A program made the position numbers and the translations under genes. Shown here piece after piece: positions 29,489-38,513 of a stretch of 57,340 nt of DNA. The notes under the pieces were generated by a model. It searched no databases, had not been told where the DNA came from, and was given only the letters and a program-made list of their open reading frames with translations. Source of the DNA: a virus. The stretch spans positions 1 through 57,340 of IMG/VR virus record IMGVR_UViG_3300012001_000138, one strand, 5' to 3'. Each line of letters begins with the position of its first letter. Position 1 is the stretch's first letter.

Positions 29489-32470
29489 GTGGGCTGGCTT
29501 GAACAACTGGGACTCCGGAAGTCCGTGAACAGCCCCGAGCAGCGGGAACAGGTCGCCATCGCCACCGCGGCCGCCCGCACCCAGATGGAAGGGACGGCCT
29601 TCTCCCCCGGCGTCCCCATCCAGCCCTTCGAGGGTGTTGGCGGGCCCGCGAAGGCGTGGGCGGTCCCGGCAGGGTACAACATCAGGTCCCGCCCGCAACG
29701 TGATTCCCGGCTGTCCTTTGAAATCCTCAAAGCCCTCACGGACTCCTACGACGTCGCGTCCATGTGCATCGCGCACCGCATCAACTCGATCCGGTCCCTT
29801 GAATGGTCCATCGTGCCCGCGGACGGTTTGGACGGGAACATTGAGGAAGCCGTCAGGATCGCCACCCGCCACATGAAACGCCCGGACGGGGCCCGGTCCT
29901 TCCGCACATGGCTGGCCATGTACCTCGAAGACATTCTCCGCTACGACGCGGGCACCCTGCATAAGCGCCGGGACCGTATCGGCCGGGTCATCGGCCTTGA
30001 GGTCGTCTCCGGGTACACCATTGCCCCGGTACTGGACATCTTTGGGCGCCGCCCGGTCGGGGACGCCCCCGCGTTCGTGCAGTTCGTGAACGGTACGGCG
30101 TGGAAGTGGTTCACGGCCGCGGACCTCATCTACGAACCGTTCCGCCCGCAGGCTGACTCCCCGTATGGTGTCGCGCCGTTGGAAGCTGTCATCCTCGCCG
30201 TGAACACGGACCTGAGGTTCCAGCAGCACTTCCTGAACTACTTCACCGAGGGCACCGTCCCGGAGGGCTTCATCATCCTCCCGGAGGAAGCGTCGCAGGC
30301 CACGCAGCTCAAAGAGTTCCAAGAGGTTTTCGACTCGTACATGTACGGGGACATGGCGGCTAAACGCCAGCTCAAGGTCCTGCCCGGCGGGGCGGACGTC
30401 AAGTTCTCCAAGGACGCGACGTTCGACTCGAACTTCGCCGAGTTCCTCATGCGCAAAGTCTTCGCCGCCTACCACGTCCAGCCCCAAGAACTCGGCTACA
30501 CCATGGACGTCAACAGGTCCACCGGCGACAACCAAGAGGACATCAGTTTCCGCACCGGGGACCTCCCCATCATCAACCACATCCAAGACATCCTCAACGA
30601 GTACCTCCAACTGGACCTTGGCCTGCCGGTCAAGTTCCAGTTCGACACGGGCAAGGAGACCGAGGACAAGGTCGCGGTCGCGCAGGCGGACAAGATTCAC
30701 ATCGAGCTCGGTGTCGTGTCCGTGGACGAGGTCCGGGAGATGCGGTACGGCCTCCCGGCCGACGCTGAGAACCGGGTGCCCCGCTTCATCCTTGGCACGG
30801 GTAACGCCGTGCCCATCCCCCTCCGGTCCATCATCGCCTCCGCCGGGGCGACGGACCCGGAGACCGCTGCACCGTTGGAGGGCACTCTGGTTGACGCCAG
30901 CACCGGCCCTGCCCCGGCTGTAGCCCCTGCACTCCCTGTCGGGGGTGAACATCAGAAGGTCTCCATCTCCTCAGACGGGCCCACACCGGGGAGGGTTGCA
31001 GTTACGCCCGCCCCGGTCACCGGGCCAAGCGTTGCCACAGGAACGGCCTCGGATGCGACCCCCGGCGGGGCCATTACTAAGTCGGGACCTGTTGCGGCCG
31101 GGCTTGCGCTCAAGGCCGCGGACACGGGCCGGGTCCTCATGATCCAACGGACCCTTGACCCGGAGGACCCTGCGGCTGGCCGGTGGGAGTTCCCCGGCGG
31201 CCACATCGAGGACGGGGAAGCCCCTGAGGCTGCGGCCGTGCGTGAGTGGGGCGAAGAAACCGGGCTCACCCTCCCGGCTGACGCGGCCCCTGTTGGCGCG
31301 TGGGCGACCCCTGACGGCGTCTACGCAGGCTACGTCTACAAGGTCCCCGCTGAGGCTGCCATCCCCATCAACACCGGCGACGGTGAAGACGGGGAGACCC
31401 TCGCATGGTTCGACCCTGCCCACCTTGACGGGTTCCCCGCACTCCGGGACGAACTCGCCCGGGACCTCCCCACGGACGCCCTCGCCAAGGGCCTCCGCAA
31501 GGAGCTGGAGCAGTGGCGGTCCAACACCCTCACCCGGCTCAAGCGTGGCCAGTCGCCGCGCCGCTACCGGGGCGCGGAGTACCTGCCTGCCGCTGCGGTG
31601 GACGCCATTTGGGGCGCACTGCAGAAGACGCAGGACAGTGGCAACGCGGGCGGCATCTTTGACGCCGCCATGGAAGCCGCCGTCGGCGCCGCCGCTGGTG
31701 GTGGTAACCCAAAAGCGCTACCCGCCCCTAGCTGGCGGGACGCGCCCCCGGTAGCCACCCCGCAGCACGACGTGGACCTGCAACTCACGGACCACTACAC
31801 GGAGCAGTTACAGGCCGCGTTACGGGCCTTCCTGTCCCCGGAGGCTGTGGCGGCGGCCATCGAGCACCACATTGAGGCGCCCCTCGTGCATTCCATCGAG
31901 ACGGCCCTCGCGGAGGGTGCGACCCCGCAGTCGCTCTCCACGGTGCTCAACGAGATGATCCGGGACGCCTACGGGGCCGGGGAGATGGCCGCGAAGGTCC
32001 AGCTCGGGCAAGACGTCCCGGGCTGGTCCATCTGGGCCCCGGGCACCCCGCCCGAGGCCCTGCACGCTGACCTGTCGTGGGAACAGGCCCTCCAGCAGGC
32101 CCGCATCAGCCTCAAGGGCATCTCGGACACCACGTTCGAACGCATCGGCCGGATCATCGAGGACGGCGTGGACGAAGGCCATTCCGTGGACCGGATGGCC
32201 CACGCCATCGGGGAGTTCCTTGAGGACTACGACCGGGCCGAAGTCATTGCCCACACCGAATCGGCCCGCATGATCTCCCTCGCCACCTCAGCCCAGTACC
32301 GGGCCGACGGGATCGCCTCGTGGGACTGGATCATCTCAGCCGGTGCCTGCACGTACTGCACGGACAGGTTCGACCAGAACCCGCACCCCATGGGCGCACC
32401 AACCCCGCCCGGTCACCCCCGCTGCCGCTGCTCCATGGCGCCCAGCAAAACACCCCTCACCACCCCATAA
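29489..32470 (+). CDS. Portal-Nudix-MuF triple fusion, 993 aa
   Basis: Three modules in one uninterrupted frame. (1) Residues about 40-450: portal protein (DSRLSFEILKALTDSYDVAS, NRSTGDNQEDISFR). (2) A Pro/Ala-rich linker, then a Nudix hydrolase domain at about 538-670 with a perfect Nudix box: GHIEDGE at 571-577 and REWGEETGL at 585-593, preceded by GRWEFPG. (3) About 800-990: MuF-type minor head protein with HTESARMIS, then CTYC (954-957) and HPRCRC (976-981). Portal-MuF fusions occur in some phages. A central Nudix domain is unusual and would put a nucleotide-diphosphate hydrolase in every virion. GTG start after AGAAGGAGG. Confidence 0.85.
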   Translation: MGWLEQLGLRKSVNSPEQREQVAIATAAARTQMEGTAFSPGVPIQPFEGVGGPAKAWAVPAGYNIRSRPQRDSRLSFEILKALTDSYDVASMCIAHRINSIRSLEWSIVPADGLDGNIEEAVRIATRHMKRPDGARSFRTWLAMYLEDILRYDAGTLHKRRDRIGRVIGLEVVSGYTIAPVLDIFGRRPVGDAPAFVQFVNGTAWKWFTAADLIYEPFRPQADSPYGVAPLEAVILAVNTDLRFQQHFLNYFTEGTVPEGFIILPEEASQATQLKEFQEVFDSYMYGDMAAKRQLKVLPGGADVKFSKDATFDSNFAEFLMRKVFAAYHVQPQELGYTMDVNRSTGDNQEDISFRTGDLPIINHIQDILNEYLQLDLGLPVKFQFDTGKETEDKVAVAQADKIHIELGVVSVDEVREMRYGLPADAENRVPRFILGTGNAVPIPLRSIIASAGATDPETAAPLEGTLVDASTGPAPAVAPALPVGGEHQKVSISSDGPTPGRVAVTPAPVTGPSVATGTASDATPGGAITKSGPVAAGLALKAADTGRVLMIQRTLDPEDPAAGRWEFPGGHIEDGEAPEAAAVREWGEETGLTLPADAAPVGAWATPDGVYAGYVYKVPAEAAIPINTGDGEDGETLAWFDPAHLDGFPALRDELARDLPTDALAKGLRKELEQWRSNTLTRLKRGQSPRRYRGAEYLPAAAVDAIWGALQKTQDSGNAGGIFDAAMEAAVGAAAGGGNPKALPAPSWRDAPPVATPQHDVDLQLTDHYTEQLQAALRAFLSPEAVAAAIEHHIEAPLVHSIETALAEGATPQSLSTVLNEMIRDAYGAGEMAAKVQLGQDVPGWSIWAPGTPPEALHADLSWEQALQQARISLKGISDTTFERIGRIIEDGVDEGHSVDRMAHAIGEFLEDYDRAEVIAHTESARMISLATSAQYRADGIASWDWIISAGACTYCTDRFDQNPHPMGAPTPPGHPRCRCSMAPSKTPLTTP

Positions 32471-32481
32471 GGAGCCCCCAC

Positions 32482-32826
32482 ATGGCTAACTACACCTACA
32501 CCCTGCCCGGGTCCACCGACGGTTTCACGGCCGTCCTGTACGTGGACCCGGCCTGCACCGTCCCGGCGACCGTGACGGCACTGAACGGGGCGCCCATCCC
32601 GGACTCCGTCGTGGTGGCCGGGCGCGACGGGGCATCGTTCCAGTCCGCGTCCAGCCCGCTCTACACCCCGGCCGCTGACGGGACCGCGACGGTCCTAAAC
32701 CCGGCACTGAACTTCGCCACCCCGTCCGCCGTAACCGGGGCGAAGGGCGCGAACGCCGCGCTGGGCTCCCTCATTACGGCCCTGATCGCGGTGGGCATCC
32801 CCATCACAGACCAGACCACGGCCTAA
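32482..32826 (+). CDS. Unknown structural-operon protein, 114 aa
   Basis: Beta-rich N-terminus (YTYTLPGSTDGFTAVLYVDP), helical hydrophobic end (ANAALGSLITALIAVGIPIT). It lies between portal and protease. It may be a decoration or virion protein. ATG after AGGAG. Confidence 0.6.
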   Translation: MANYTYTLPGSTDGFTAVLYVDPACTVPATVTALNGAPIPDSVVVAGRDGASFQSASSPLYTPAADGTATVLNPALNFATPSAVTGAKGANAALGSLITALIAVGIPITDQTTA

Positions 32827-33200
32827 TGAGCGACGCGCCCGCCCGGTACGTCCTCGGCGTGGCCTACCCCGCGAACCGGGTGGACGGGCACGACGAGTTC
32901 ATGACCGCCCCCACGGTGCAGAAAGCCGCGTGGGGATACATCGCGAAGGGCCAGATCGGTCTCCACCACGCGGACGGCACCACCGGCCACGCGGAGGTCG
33001 TCGAGTCCTACATCTACAGAGGGCCCGACTGGACGCAGACCGCCGCGGACGGGTCCACGCAGGTCATCAAGTCCGGCGACTGGCTCGTCGGCGCCATCTT
33101 CGACGAGCCCACATGGGCTGACGTCCAGTCCGGCAAGTTCAACGGCTGGTCCATTCAAGGGCTCGCCGCCCGCCGCCCCTCACAGGAAGAAACCCCATGA
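32826..33200 (+). CDS. XkdF-like prohead protease
   Basis: A 124-residue match to the XkdF pattern: RYVLGVAYPANRVDGHDEFM, IGLHHADG, HAEVVESYI, GDWLVGAIFDEP and FNGWSIQG. XkdF proteins are proposed serine proteases that cleave scaffold and capsid; here it lies before the scaffold and capsid genes. TAATG overlap with the gene before and overlapping start of the scaffold gene after it. Confidence 0.75.
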   Translation: MSDAPARYVLGVAYPANRVDGHDEFMTAPTVQKAAWGYIAKGQIGLHHADGTTGHAEVVESYIYRGPDWTQTAADGSTQVIKSGDWLVGAIFDEPTWADVQSGKFNGWSIQGLAARRPSQEETP

Positions 33201-34375
33201 GCACTGAACTCATCAACCCCGACATTGACAGGGTGGACGCCGTGTCCGGCCCCGCCACCGGCATCCCGTTCCTCATGTTCAAGAACGCCGACGGCGGGCC
33301 GGTGGCCAAGGCCAGCGACGACGCGGAGGACGTGGCCGAAGAGGTCGCTGAGGCTGACGGCCCCAACATCGACGGCACCCCCGTCGCGGACGCGGACATC
33401 GTCGAAGCCTCACCGGGTGACCCTGCATGGGAGGCCGTGGACGCTGCCAAGGCCCGCGTCGCCGTGGCAGGCCTCGCGGCACTGCAGAGCCTCGTCGAGG
33501 AGCTCTCCCAGCGCGAAGCCGCGGAGGGTACTGAGGACCGTTGGGACCTCTGCGACGCCGGTGAGGCACTGGAGTTCGCCCTCGGTGTGCTGGCCCGCTT
33601 CTCCGTCACGGAGCAGCTTGAGGCTGACGACGCGGCCGAGGCTGTGGACGTTGCCAAGAGCCGCGCCGAGCAGGTCCTCAAGGCCCTTCACCTTGAAGTC
33701 CACGAAGGAACCCCCGCCAAGCCGGAGCCCGGGGCTGTAGACCCTGTAGCCCCCGTGGTGGACGCCATGGCCCCCGAGGTCCCCGAAGCTCCGGTGGCAC
33801 CGGCCGAACCGGTCCCGCCGGTCGCCAAGGCCGGTGAGCCGCTCCCGTCCGGGCTGCAGGAAATCCTCGACACGTTCGTGGAGTCCTACTCCGCCTACAA
33901 GGAAGCGCAGGACACGGGCGCGGAGTCCGGCGTGGAAGCGTCCGACTTCACCGAGGCCGCACCCGCAGAAGCCCCCGTCGCGGACGCAATCACCCCGGAA
34001 GCTCCAGTTACCCCCGAGGCGCCTACCGTCCCGGCAGCGCCCGAGCCTGCCCCGCCCGTCGCACCCCACGAGCCACCGGCCGCCCCCGCTGAGGAGGACC
34101 CGGCCGAGAAGCTCAAGAAATCCATGCAGGACGCCATCACCGAGGCCGTCAAAGCCGCGACCGCGCCGCTCCTGAAACAGATCGACGTCCTCGAACGGAC
34201 GCCCGTAGATTCCGGCCCCATGCTGGCCGGTCAACAGCCCGGCACGGCCGGGCAGCCCTTGGTTCGCGGACAGGAAGAAGGCGCGGTGGCAAAGGGACTC
34301 ACGTCCGCCACAGCGCAGGCCGCACCCGGAACAAACGCCCTCGCAGACGGCATCAAAGCCCTCTACCGGCGGTAA
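33197..34375 (+). CDS. Scaffolding protein
   Basis: A 392-residue acidic, Ala/Pro/Glu-rich, low-complexity protein between protease and capsid, with a conserved start (DRVDAVSGPATGIPFLMFK) and a C-terminal helical part (EKLKKSMQDAITEAVKAA), as in scaffold proteins that bind capsid through the C-terminus. Its N-terminus resembles the part that follows XkdF in fused homologues. Predicted coiled and extended rather than folded. Confidence 0.65.
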   Translation: MSTELINPDIDRVDAVSGPATGIPFLMFKNADGGPVAKASDDAEDVAEEVAEADGPNIDGTPVADADIVEASPGDPAWEAVDAAKARVAVAGLAALQSLVEELSQREAAEGTEDRWDLCDAGEALEFALGVLARFSVTEQLEADDAAEAVDVAKSRAEQVLKALHLEVHEGTPAKPEPGAVDPVAPVVDAMAPEVPEAPVAPAEPVPPVAKAGEPLPSGLQEILDTFVESYSAYKEAQDTGAESGVEASDFTEAAPAEAPVADAITPEAPVTPEAPTVPAAPEPAPPVAPHEPPAAPAEEDPAEKLKKSMQDAITEAVKAATAPLLKQIDVLERTPVDSGPMLAGQQPGTAGQPLVRGQEEGAVAKGLTSATAQAAPGTNALADGIKALYRR

Positions 34376-34417
34376 CCAGCACCACCCCCAAACCCGCTTC
34401 ATCCTGAAAGGAACCCC

Positions 34418-35914
34418 ATGACCACCCCCATGGAAGCACTCAGCGCCGACACGCTGGAATCCATCAAGAAGGCCCAGACGACCGGCATCACCGTCGGCAC
34501 CGGCATCACCGGTGTTGACCTGTCCGGCCTCATCAGCCTCATCCCCGTCCGCACCCCCCTGTTCGACCGCATCCAGCGCGTCACCGGTGCTGGCTCGGAC
34601 AACGCCTCGTGGAAGGCGCTGACGAACATGAACACGCAGCAGCCTTCCCCGTTCGCCGGGCGTGAAGCCGGTGGTAAGAAAGTCGTGTTCAACGAGGCAC
34701 AGGTCTACGCCCAGTACCAGCCGCTCCGCATGGTCGGCCAGTACACCCTCGACGCCCGCGACCTCGCCAAGGACTACGCGGACGTCAAGGCCATCTCCGT
34801 GGCCGGGACGATGCACCAGTGGAAGATCGCCGCGAACAAGGCGTACCACGGCGCGCAGGCGTTCGCGCTCCCGGCCATCGGCACCGTGACCCTGACCGAA
34901 CTGACCTCCGGCGGCGTCATCCCGGCGTCCTCCCCGGTCTTCGTCAAGGCGCAGGCCCGCTCCGGCCAGAACTACTACTGGCCCAACTGGGACGGCACCG
35001 CCGGTTCCGGCATCGCCTCCGCCGAGGCGACCCTGACCACGGCTGCCGCCGCCGGTCACTCCGTCGTCGCAGCCGTCGCCGAAGTCCCGGGCGCTTTCGC
35101 CTACGACTGGTTCGTCTCCGGCACCACCGGTACTGAGAAGTACTACACCACGACCACCGTGAACACCGTGACCATCACGGTCGTCCCGACGGTGAACGCC
35201 GCGACTGCCCCGAAGATCCCCGCCATGACCACGGTGGTCCCCACCGCCCCCGCGACCGTGGACACCACCATCGGTAAGGGCTCGGACGGCACCATCTCCG
35301 CGTTCAACGGCCTCCACGCCACCCTGTACGGCGACTACGGCGCCAACTCCCTCGTCACCAAGGGCACGGGCACCGCCTCCGGCGCGACCCTGATCTCCCT
35401 TGACGGCGGCAAGCTCACCCTTGGTGGACAGGGCGTCAACGAGATTGACAACCTCCTCATCGCCCTCTGGGAGTCCGCCGACCTGTCCCCGTCCGGTCTG
35501 ATCATGAACGGTCAGCAGTCCAAGGACATCGCGGCCCGCGTGTTCTCGGCCGGTGCGGCGTCCACGTTCCTGCAGCCGAACTCCGAGAACCGTATCGGCG
35601 TGACTGCCGGTGGTTCGGCCGCGCAGTACGTCAACCCGGTCACCGGCGACGTCATCCCGATCATCGTGGACCCCCACGCCCCGGCCGGTCGCATCGCGGC
35701 CATCACCGATCACGTGGAGTACCCGAACGCGGGCATCACCAACACGCTGGAGGCCCGCACGCTCCGCGACGTGTCCCAGTGGGACTACGCCGTCGCGCAC
35801 GCGGTGGGCGCTGGTGGCGGCCCGGCTGAGGTGTGGGACGTGTCCTCGATGGAGACGTTCGTGAACCGCGCCCCGGTCACCATGGGCGTCATCTCGAACA
35901 TCTCCAAGGGCTAG
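34418..35914 (+). CDS. Major capsid protein with inserted domain
   Basis: A 498-residue protein with an HK97-type order: N-terminal helix, TPLFDRIQRVTGAGSDNASW, then MVGQYTLDARDLAKDYADVK, and a C-terminal GPAEVWDVSSMETFVNRAP. Residues about 155-280 look like an added Ig-like domain (GHSVVAAVAEVPGAFAYDWF, KYYTTTTVNTVTITVVP) that would sit on the capsid surface. A similar domain appears in the tail protein at 51460. ATG after GAAAGGA. Confidence 0.85.
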   Translation: MTTPMEALSADTLESIKKAQTTGITVGTGITGVDLSGLISLIPVRTPLFDRIQRVTGAGSDNASWKALTNMNTQQPSPFAGREAGGKKVVFNEAQVYAQYQPLRMVGQYTLDARDLAKDYADVKAISVAGTMHQWKIAANKAYHGAQAFALPAIGTVTLTELTSGGVIPASSPVFVKAQARSGQNYYWPNWDGTAGSGIASAEATLTTAAAAGHSVVAAVAEVPGAFAYDWFVSGTTGTEKYYTTTTVNTVTITVVPTVNAATAPKIPAMTTVVPTAPATVDTTIGKGSDGTISAFNGLHATLYGDYGANSLVTKGTGTASGATLISLDGGKLTLGGQGVNEIDNLLIALWESADLSPSGLIMNGQQSKDIAARVFSAGAASTFLQPNSENRIGVTAGGSAAQYVNPVTGDVIPIIVDPHAPAGRIAAITDHVEYPNAGITNTLEARTLRDVSQWDYAVAHAVGAGGGPAEVWDVSSMETFVNRAPVTMGVISNISKG

Positions 35915-35935
35915 TCACTAGCCCCAGTTAGACCG

Positions 35936-35975
35936 GTGGGGCCTCGTCGCGAGGGGATACGCGGCGGGGCCCCAC
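35936..35975 (+). terminator. Hairpin after the capsid gene
   Basis: GTGGGGCC (35936-35943) with GGCCCCAC (35968-35975) and a GC-rich inner part. It lacks a T run but follows the capsid gene, where partial termination is common in siphoviruses. Confidence 0.55.
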
Positions 35976-36017
35976 CCCCTTACACCCCACCCCCGACTTT
36001 TTTCAAGGAGCTTCCCC

Positions 36018-36275
36018 TTGCGCATCAAGCACACGACCGGCGCGGCCGGTTCCCTCGTTCACGACGGCGCTGTCTACGCACCGGAGGAGGACGGGTATTT
36101 CCGTATCCCGTTTGACCTCGCCCAGACCCTCCTCAAGCACCCGTTCTGGGAGGCCGAGCCTGCCGTGCCCGTCGTCCAGCCGGAGCCCGAGGAGCCCGAG
36201 TTGACCCCGGCCCAGAAGGGCGCCCTGACCAAGGCCGCCAAAGCCGCAGAAGCCGCCGACGCGGACGCCACCTAA
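36018..36275 (+). CDS. Head-tail joining accessory protein, 85 aa
   Basis: TTG start 10 bases after AAGGAG. A small beta-rich protein (GSLVHDGAVYAPEEDGYFRI) with an acidic tail (EPEEPELTPAQKGALTKAAK). It lies between capsid and connector and could be a capsid-attached or connector protein. Not recognised with confidence. Confidence 0.55.
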   Translation: MRIKHTTGAAGSLVHDGAVYAPEEDGYFRIPFDLAQTLLKHPFWEAEPAVPVVQPEPEEPELTPAQKGALTKAAKAAEAADADAT

Positions 36276-36299
36276 CCACCCCCCCCCTAGGAGGACGCC

Positions 36300-37163
36300 A
36301 TGTTCGTTGCACCCACCGCGGCCACCTACGCGACCCGCGTCCCGTACATCACCCCGGGTGAGTTCCGGGCCCACCCGACCGGGGTGGACACCAAGCAGCT
36401 CGTCCCGAGCGGGGACCCGGCGCAGAATGACCAAGCCCTCCTGCAGATCATCCGGCGGGCCTCCTCCTACGCCGACAGCATCGCCGAGAAAATACTGGCC
36501 GCGACGCTGGACACCCAATACGGGCGGTACACGCTCCAACGGGACGGGTCCGTTCGGGTCCCGCTGGACTTCTCCCCCATCGTGGCGGTTGACACGGTCA
36601 CGGCAGGGCTGCGGGCCGGGTCACAGATCGCGCTCGTGCAGGACGAGGACTGGTCGTTGGAAGGTCGCATCCTCTCCGTTCCCACCTCGTTATCTGCCGC
36701 GTCCGGGACCAAAGTCTTCGTGACCGTCAGGTACATCAACGGATGGTCCAACGCGGTCCTAACCGGGTCAGCGTTCGTCGGCGGGACCTCCGTAACCGTC
36801 TCCAACGGGCTCGGCCTCGTACCCGGCCTGACCCTGTCCCTGTCCGGGGACCGGACCTCCGAGTTCGTCGTTATCGCCCCGTCCTACGTCCCCTCCACTG
36901 CGCCGGGGCCGGTCACGGTCCCCCTCGCGACCCCACTCGCGTTCGGCTACGTGACCGGGGACGTGGCCACCGCCATCCCGGCATCCGTGAAACTCGCCGT
37001 CATCTTCCTAACCGCAGGCATCATCAAGGCCCGCGGCTCCGGCGGCCTCGTCATGGCCTCCACCCACGCGAACCCGGAGCAGGAAGCCTCGTTCCACGAC
37101 GTCGCGGGCACCGACCTTGCCATGGCCATCGACGCGCTCGCGCAGTACCGGCGGACCATCTGA
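36300..37163 (+). CDS. Head-to-tail connector protein
   Basis: A 287-residue protein at the adaptor position. The N-terminal helical half (QALLQIIRRASSYADSIAEKI) and C-terminal helices (ASVKLAVIFLTAGIIKARGS) enclose a beta-rich middle, as in gp6/gp15-like connectors. It should bind the portal ring and extend the neck. Confidence 0.65.
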   Translation: MFVAPTAATYATRVPYITPGEFRAHPTGVDTKQLVPSGDPAQNDQALLQIIRRASSYADSIAEKILAATLDTQYGRYTLQRDGSVRVPLDFSPIVAVDTVTAGLRAGSQIALVQDEDWSLEGRILSVPTSLSAASGTKVFVTVRYINGWSNAVLTGSAFVGGTSVTVSNGLGLVPGLTLSLSGDRTSEFVVIAPSYVPSTAPGPVTVPLATPLAFGYVTGDVATAIPASVKLAVIFLTAGIIKARGSGGLVMASTHANPEQEASFHDVAGTDLAMAIDALAQYRRTI

Positions 37164-37666
37164 TGCCGTCCCGCACCGTCCGTGCCGCCATCCGGAACTA
37201 CCTTGCCACCACCGCGGGCGTGACCAACGCCTACAAGGACGAACCGCGCTACGCCGTCGAAGGGCAGTGGTACGACCAAGCAGGGGCGCACGGGACCGTC
37301 ATTTACGTCCACATCGATGATGAGCGGGAGTCCCGCATCGTCCTCACCGGGTCCCCGGCAACGGGCCAGCGCATCGACTATGACGTGTCCGTCGTCATCC
37401 TCTACGAATACCTCGTCCCGGACGGGGAAGTCAGCGCCGACGATTGGGTGGACGGGCTCGATGACCTGATCGCCGCACTCAAGGCCCGGCTCCGGGCGGA
37501 CCCCTCCATGGGGACCGTCGCGGTCCCGGGTGGCCCACAGCTTGTCATGGCCGCGCAGGAGGATAACGCGCTCCACATTGCCCGGGACCTGCCCAAGCAG
37601 TCCGGCGGCGTTGTCCGGTCATGGAACGTCCTGCAGTTTAGGGCGTCCGAGATTTTGAGCGGGTAG
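37163..37666 (+). CDS. Tail-terminator/neck-like protein, 167 aa
   Basis: TGATG overlap with the connector. Alpha/beta with ESRIVLTGSPATGQRIDYDV, then a helical turn VDGLDDLIAALKARLRADPS. This is the general plan of tail terminators in this genome position. Assignment by position and fold pattern only. Confidence 0.55.
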   Translation: MPSRTVRAAIRNYLATTAGVTNAYKDEPRYAVEGQWYDQAGAHGTVIYVHIDDERESRIVLTGSPATGQRIDYDVSVVILYEYLVPDGEVSADDWVDGLDDLIAALKARLRADPSMGTVAVPGGPQLVMAAQEDNALHIARDLPKQSGGVVRSWNVLQFRASEILSG

Positions 37667-38142
37667 TGGCAAACTCCCGCCGCCTTGGCGTCCACTCCCG
37701 CCATGCCATCCGGCTCGGTGTCCGGCCCCGGTCCGCAGTCCACCGAAAGGTCGGGGTCCGGCACCACACGTTCCGGCGGCTCTCCGGTGTCGGTGGTGGG
37801 GCGGCGAACTTCCATACGGCCAAGGCCCGTGCCGCGAACCATGCCCGCCTCTCGGCACGGGCGAAAGCGAAAGCCGCTGCCCGCACCGCCGTCCTCCGTT
37901 CACCGGCGCACCGGCAGGCCCTCCGGCTGGCGGCCCGCACGGTCGCGCTCCGGAAGGCCGCGGCGCGGACCGCGCAACTCCGCTCCCCCGCCCGCCGGAC
38001 CACCCTCCGGCTGGCGTCCCGGGCAGCAGCCCTTACCCGCCCGAAGATCTCCAAGCCCAAAGCCCCCCGCCGCCCAGCCAAACCCAAGCAGACCGTCCGG
38101 GGCGCCCCCATCAGTGCCCAGTCCTACATCAACATGTTCTGA
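37666..38142 (+). CDS. Highly basic, repeat-containing protein, 158 aa
   Basis: GTG start shares its first base with the previous stop; the frame ends 12 bases before the next gene, so it fills its gap exactly. About a third of its residues are Arg, Lys or His. It contains two copies of a unit of the form RTAxLRSPAxRxxLRLAxRxxAL, 28 residues apart. It resembles histone-H1 or protamine-like tails more than a tail protein. A DNA-binding or head-interior role is inferred; no family recognised. Confidence 0.6.
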   Translation: MANSRRLGVHSRHAIRLGVRPRSAVHRKVGVRHHTFRRLSGVGGGAANFHTAKARAANHARLSARAKAKAAARTAVLRSPAHRQALRLAARTVALRKAAARTAQLRSPARRTTLRLASRAAALTRPKISKPKAPRRPAKPKQTVRGAPISAQSYINMF

Positions 38143-38154
38143 AAGGTCCCCACC

Positions 38155-38499
38155 GTGCCCAAGTACAACTACACCGGCTCCACCCCCCGGCTCCTGACCG
38201 GCCTCATTCAAGGCGTCAACGCCCACCACACCCCCGCGGACGGTGCCCCCACGGACCTCCCTGACGGTTCAACGATCGTCGTCGAGCCCGGCGACGTCGT
38301 GGACACCGGTGACCTGCTGTACCCGACGCACGAGTTCGTGGACCTCGCGACCGGGTCCGCGTCCGTGACCCCGGCGGACGTCCCCGTCGTGCAGGCCCCA
38401 GCCCCCGTCCCGGCCCCCACGCCTGCCCCGGCAGCTCCGGCCACGGACGCCGCCCCGGCACCCGTGGACCCCGCCCCAGCCCCCGCCCCCACCTTCTAA
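38155..38499 (+). CDS. Unknown structural-operon protein with Pro/Ala tail, 114 aa
   Basis: GTG start after GAAAGGT. Beta-rich first half, then a tail of repeated Ala-Pro units. It precedes the major tail protein. Possibly a tail or neck accessory protein; not recognised. Confidence 0.55.
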   Translation: MPKYNYTGSTPRLLTGLIQGVNAHHTPADGAPTDLPDGSTIVVEPGDVVDTGDLLYPTHEFVDLATGSASVTPADVPVVQAPAPVPAPTPAPAAPATDAAPAPVDPAPAPAPTF

Positions 38500-38513
38500 G
38501 GAGCCACTGACTC

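Noticed and set aside
29069-30952. Minus-strand open frame of over 600 codons across terL and portal
   Set aside because: Same GC artefact; portal and terminase motifs are on the plus strand.
33410-35800. Long minus-strand open frame across scaffold and capsid genes
   Set aside because: High GC at third positions produces long antisense frames. The plus strand holds recognisable protease-scaffold-capsid genes and the antisense protein has no motif.
37685-38197. Alternative 170-codon Pro/Ser-rich frame over the basic protein gene
   Set aside because: It overlaps the next gene's start, has low-complexity sequence and no coupling, whereas the Arg-rich frame fits exactly between its neighbours.
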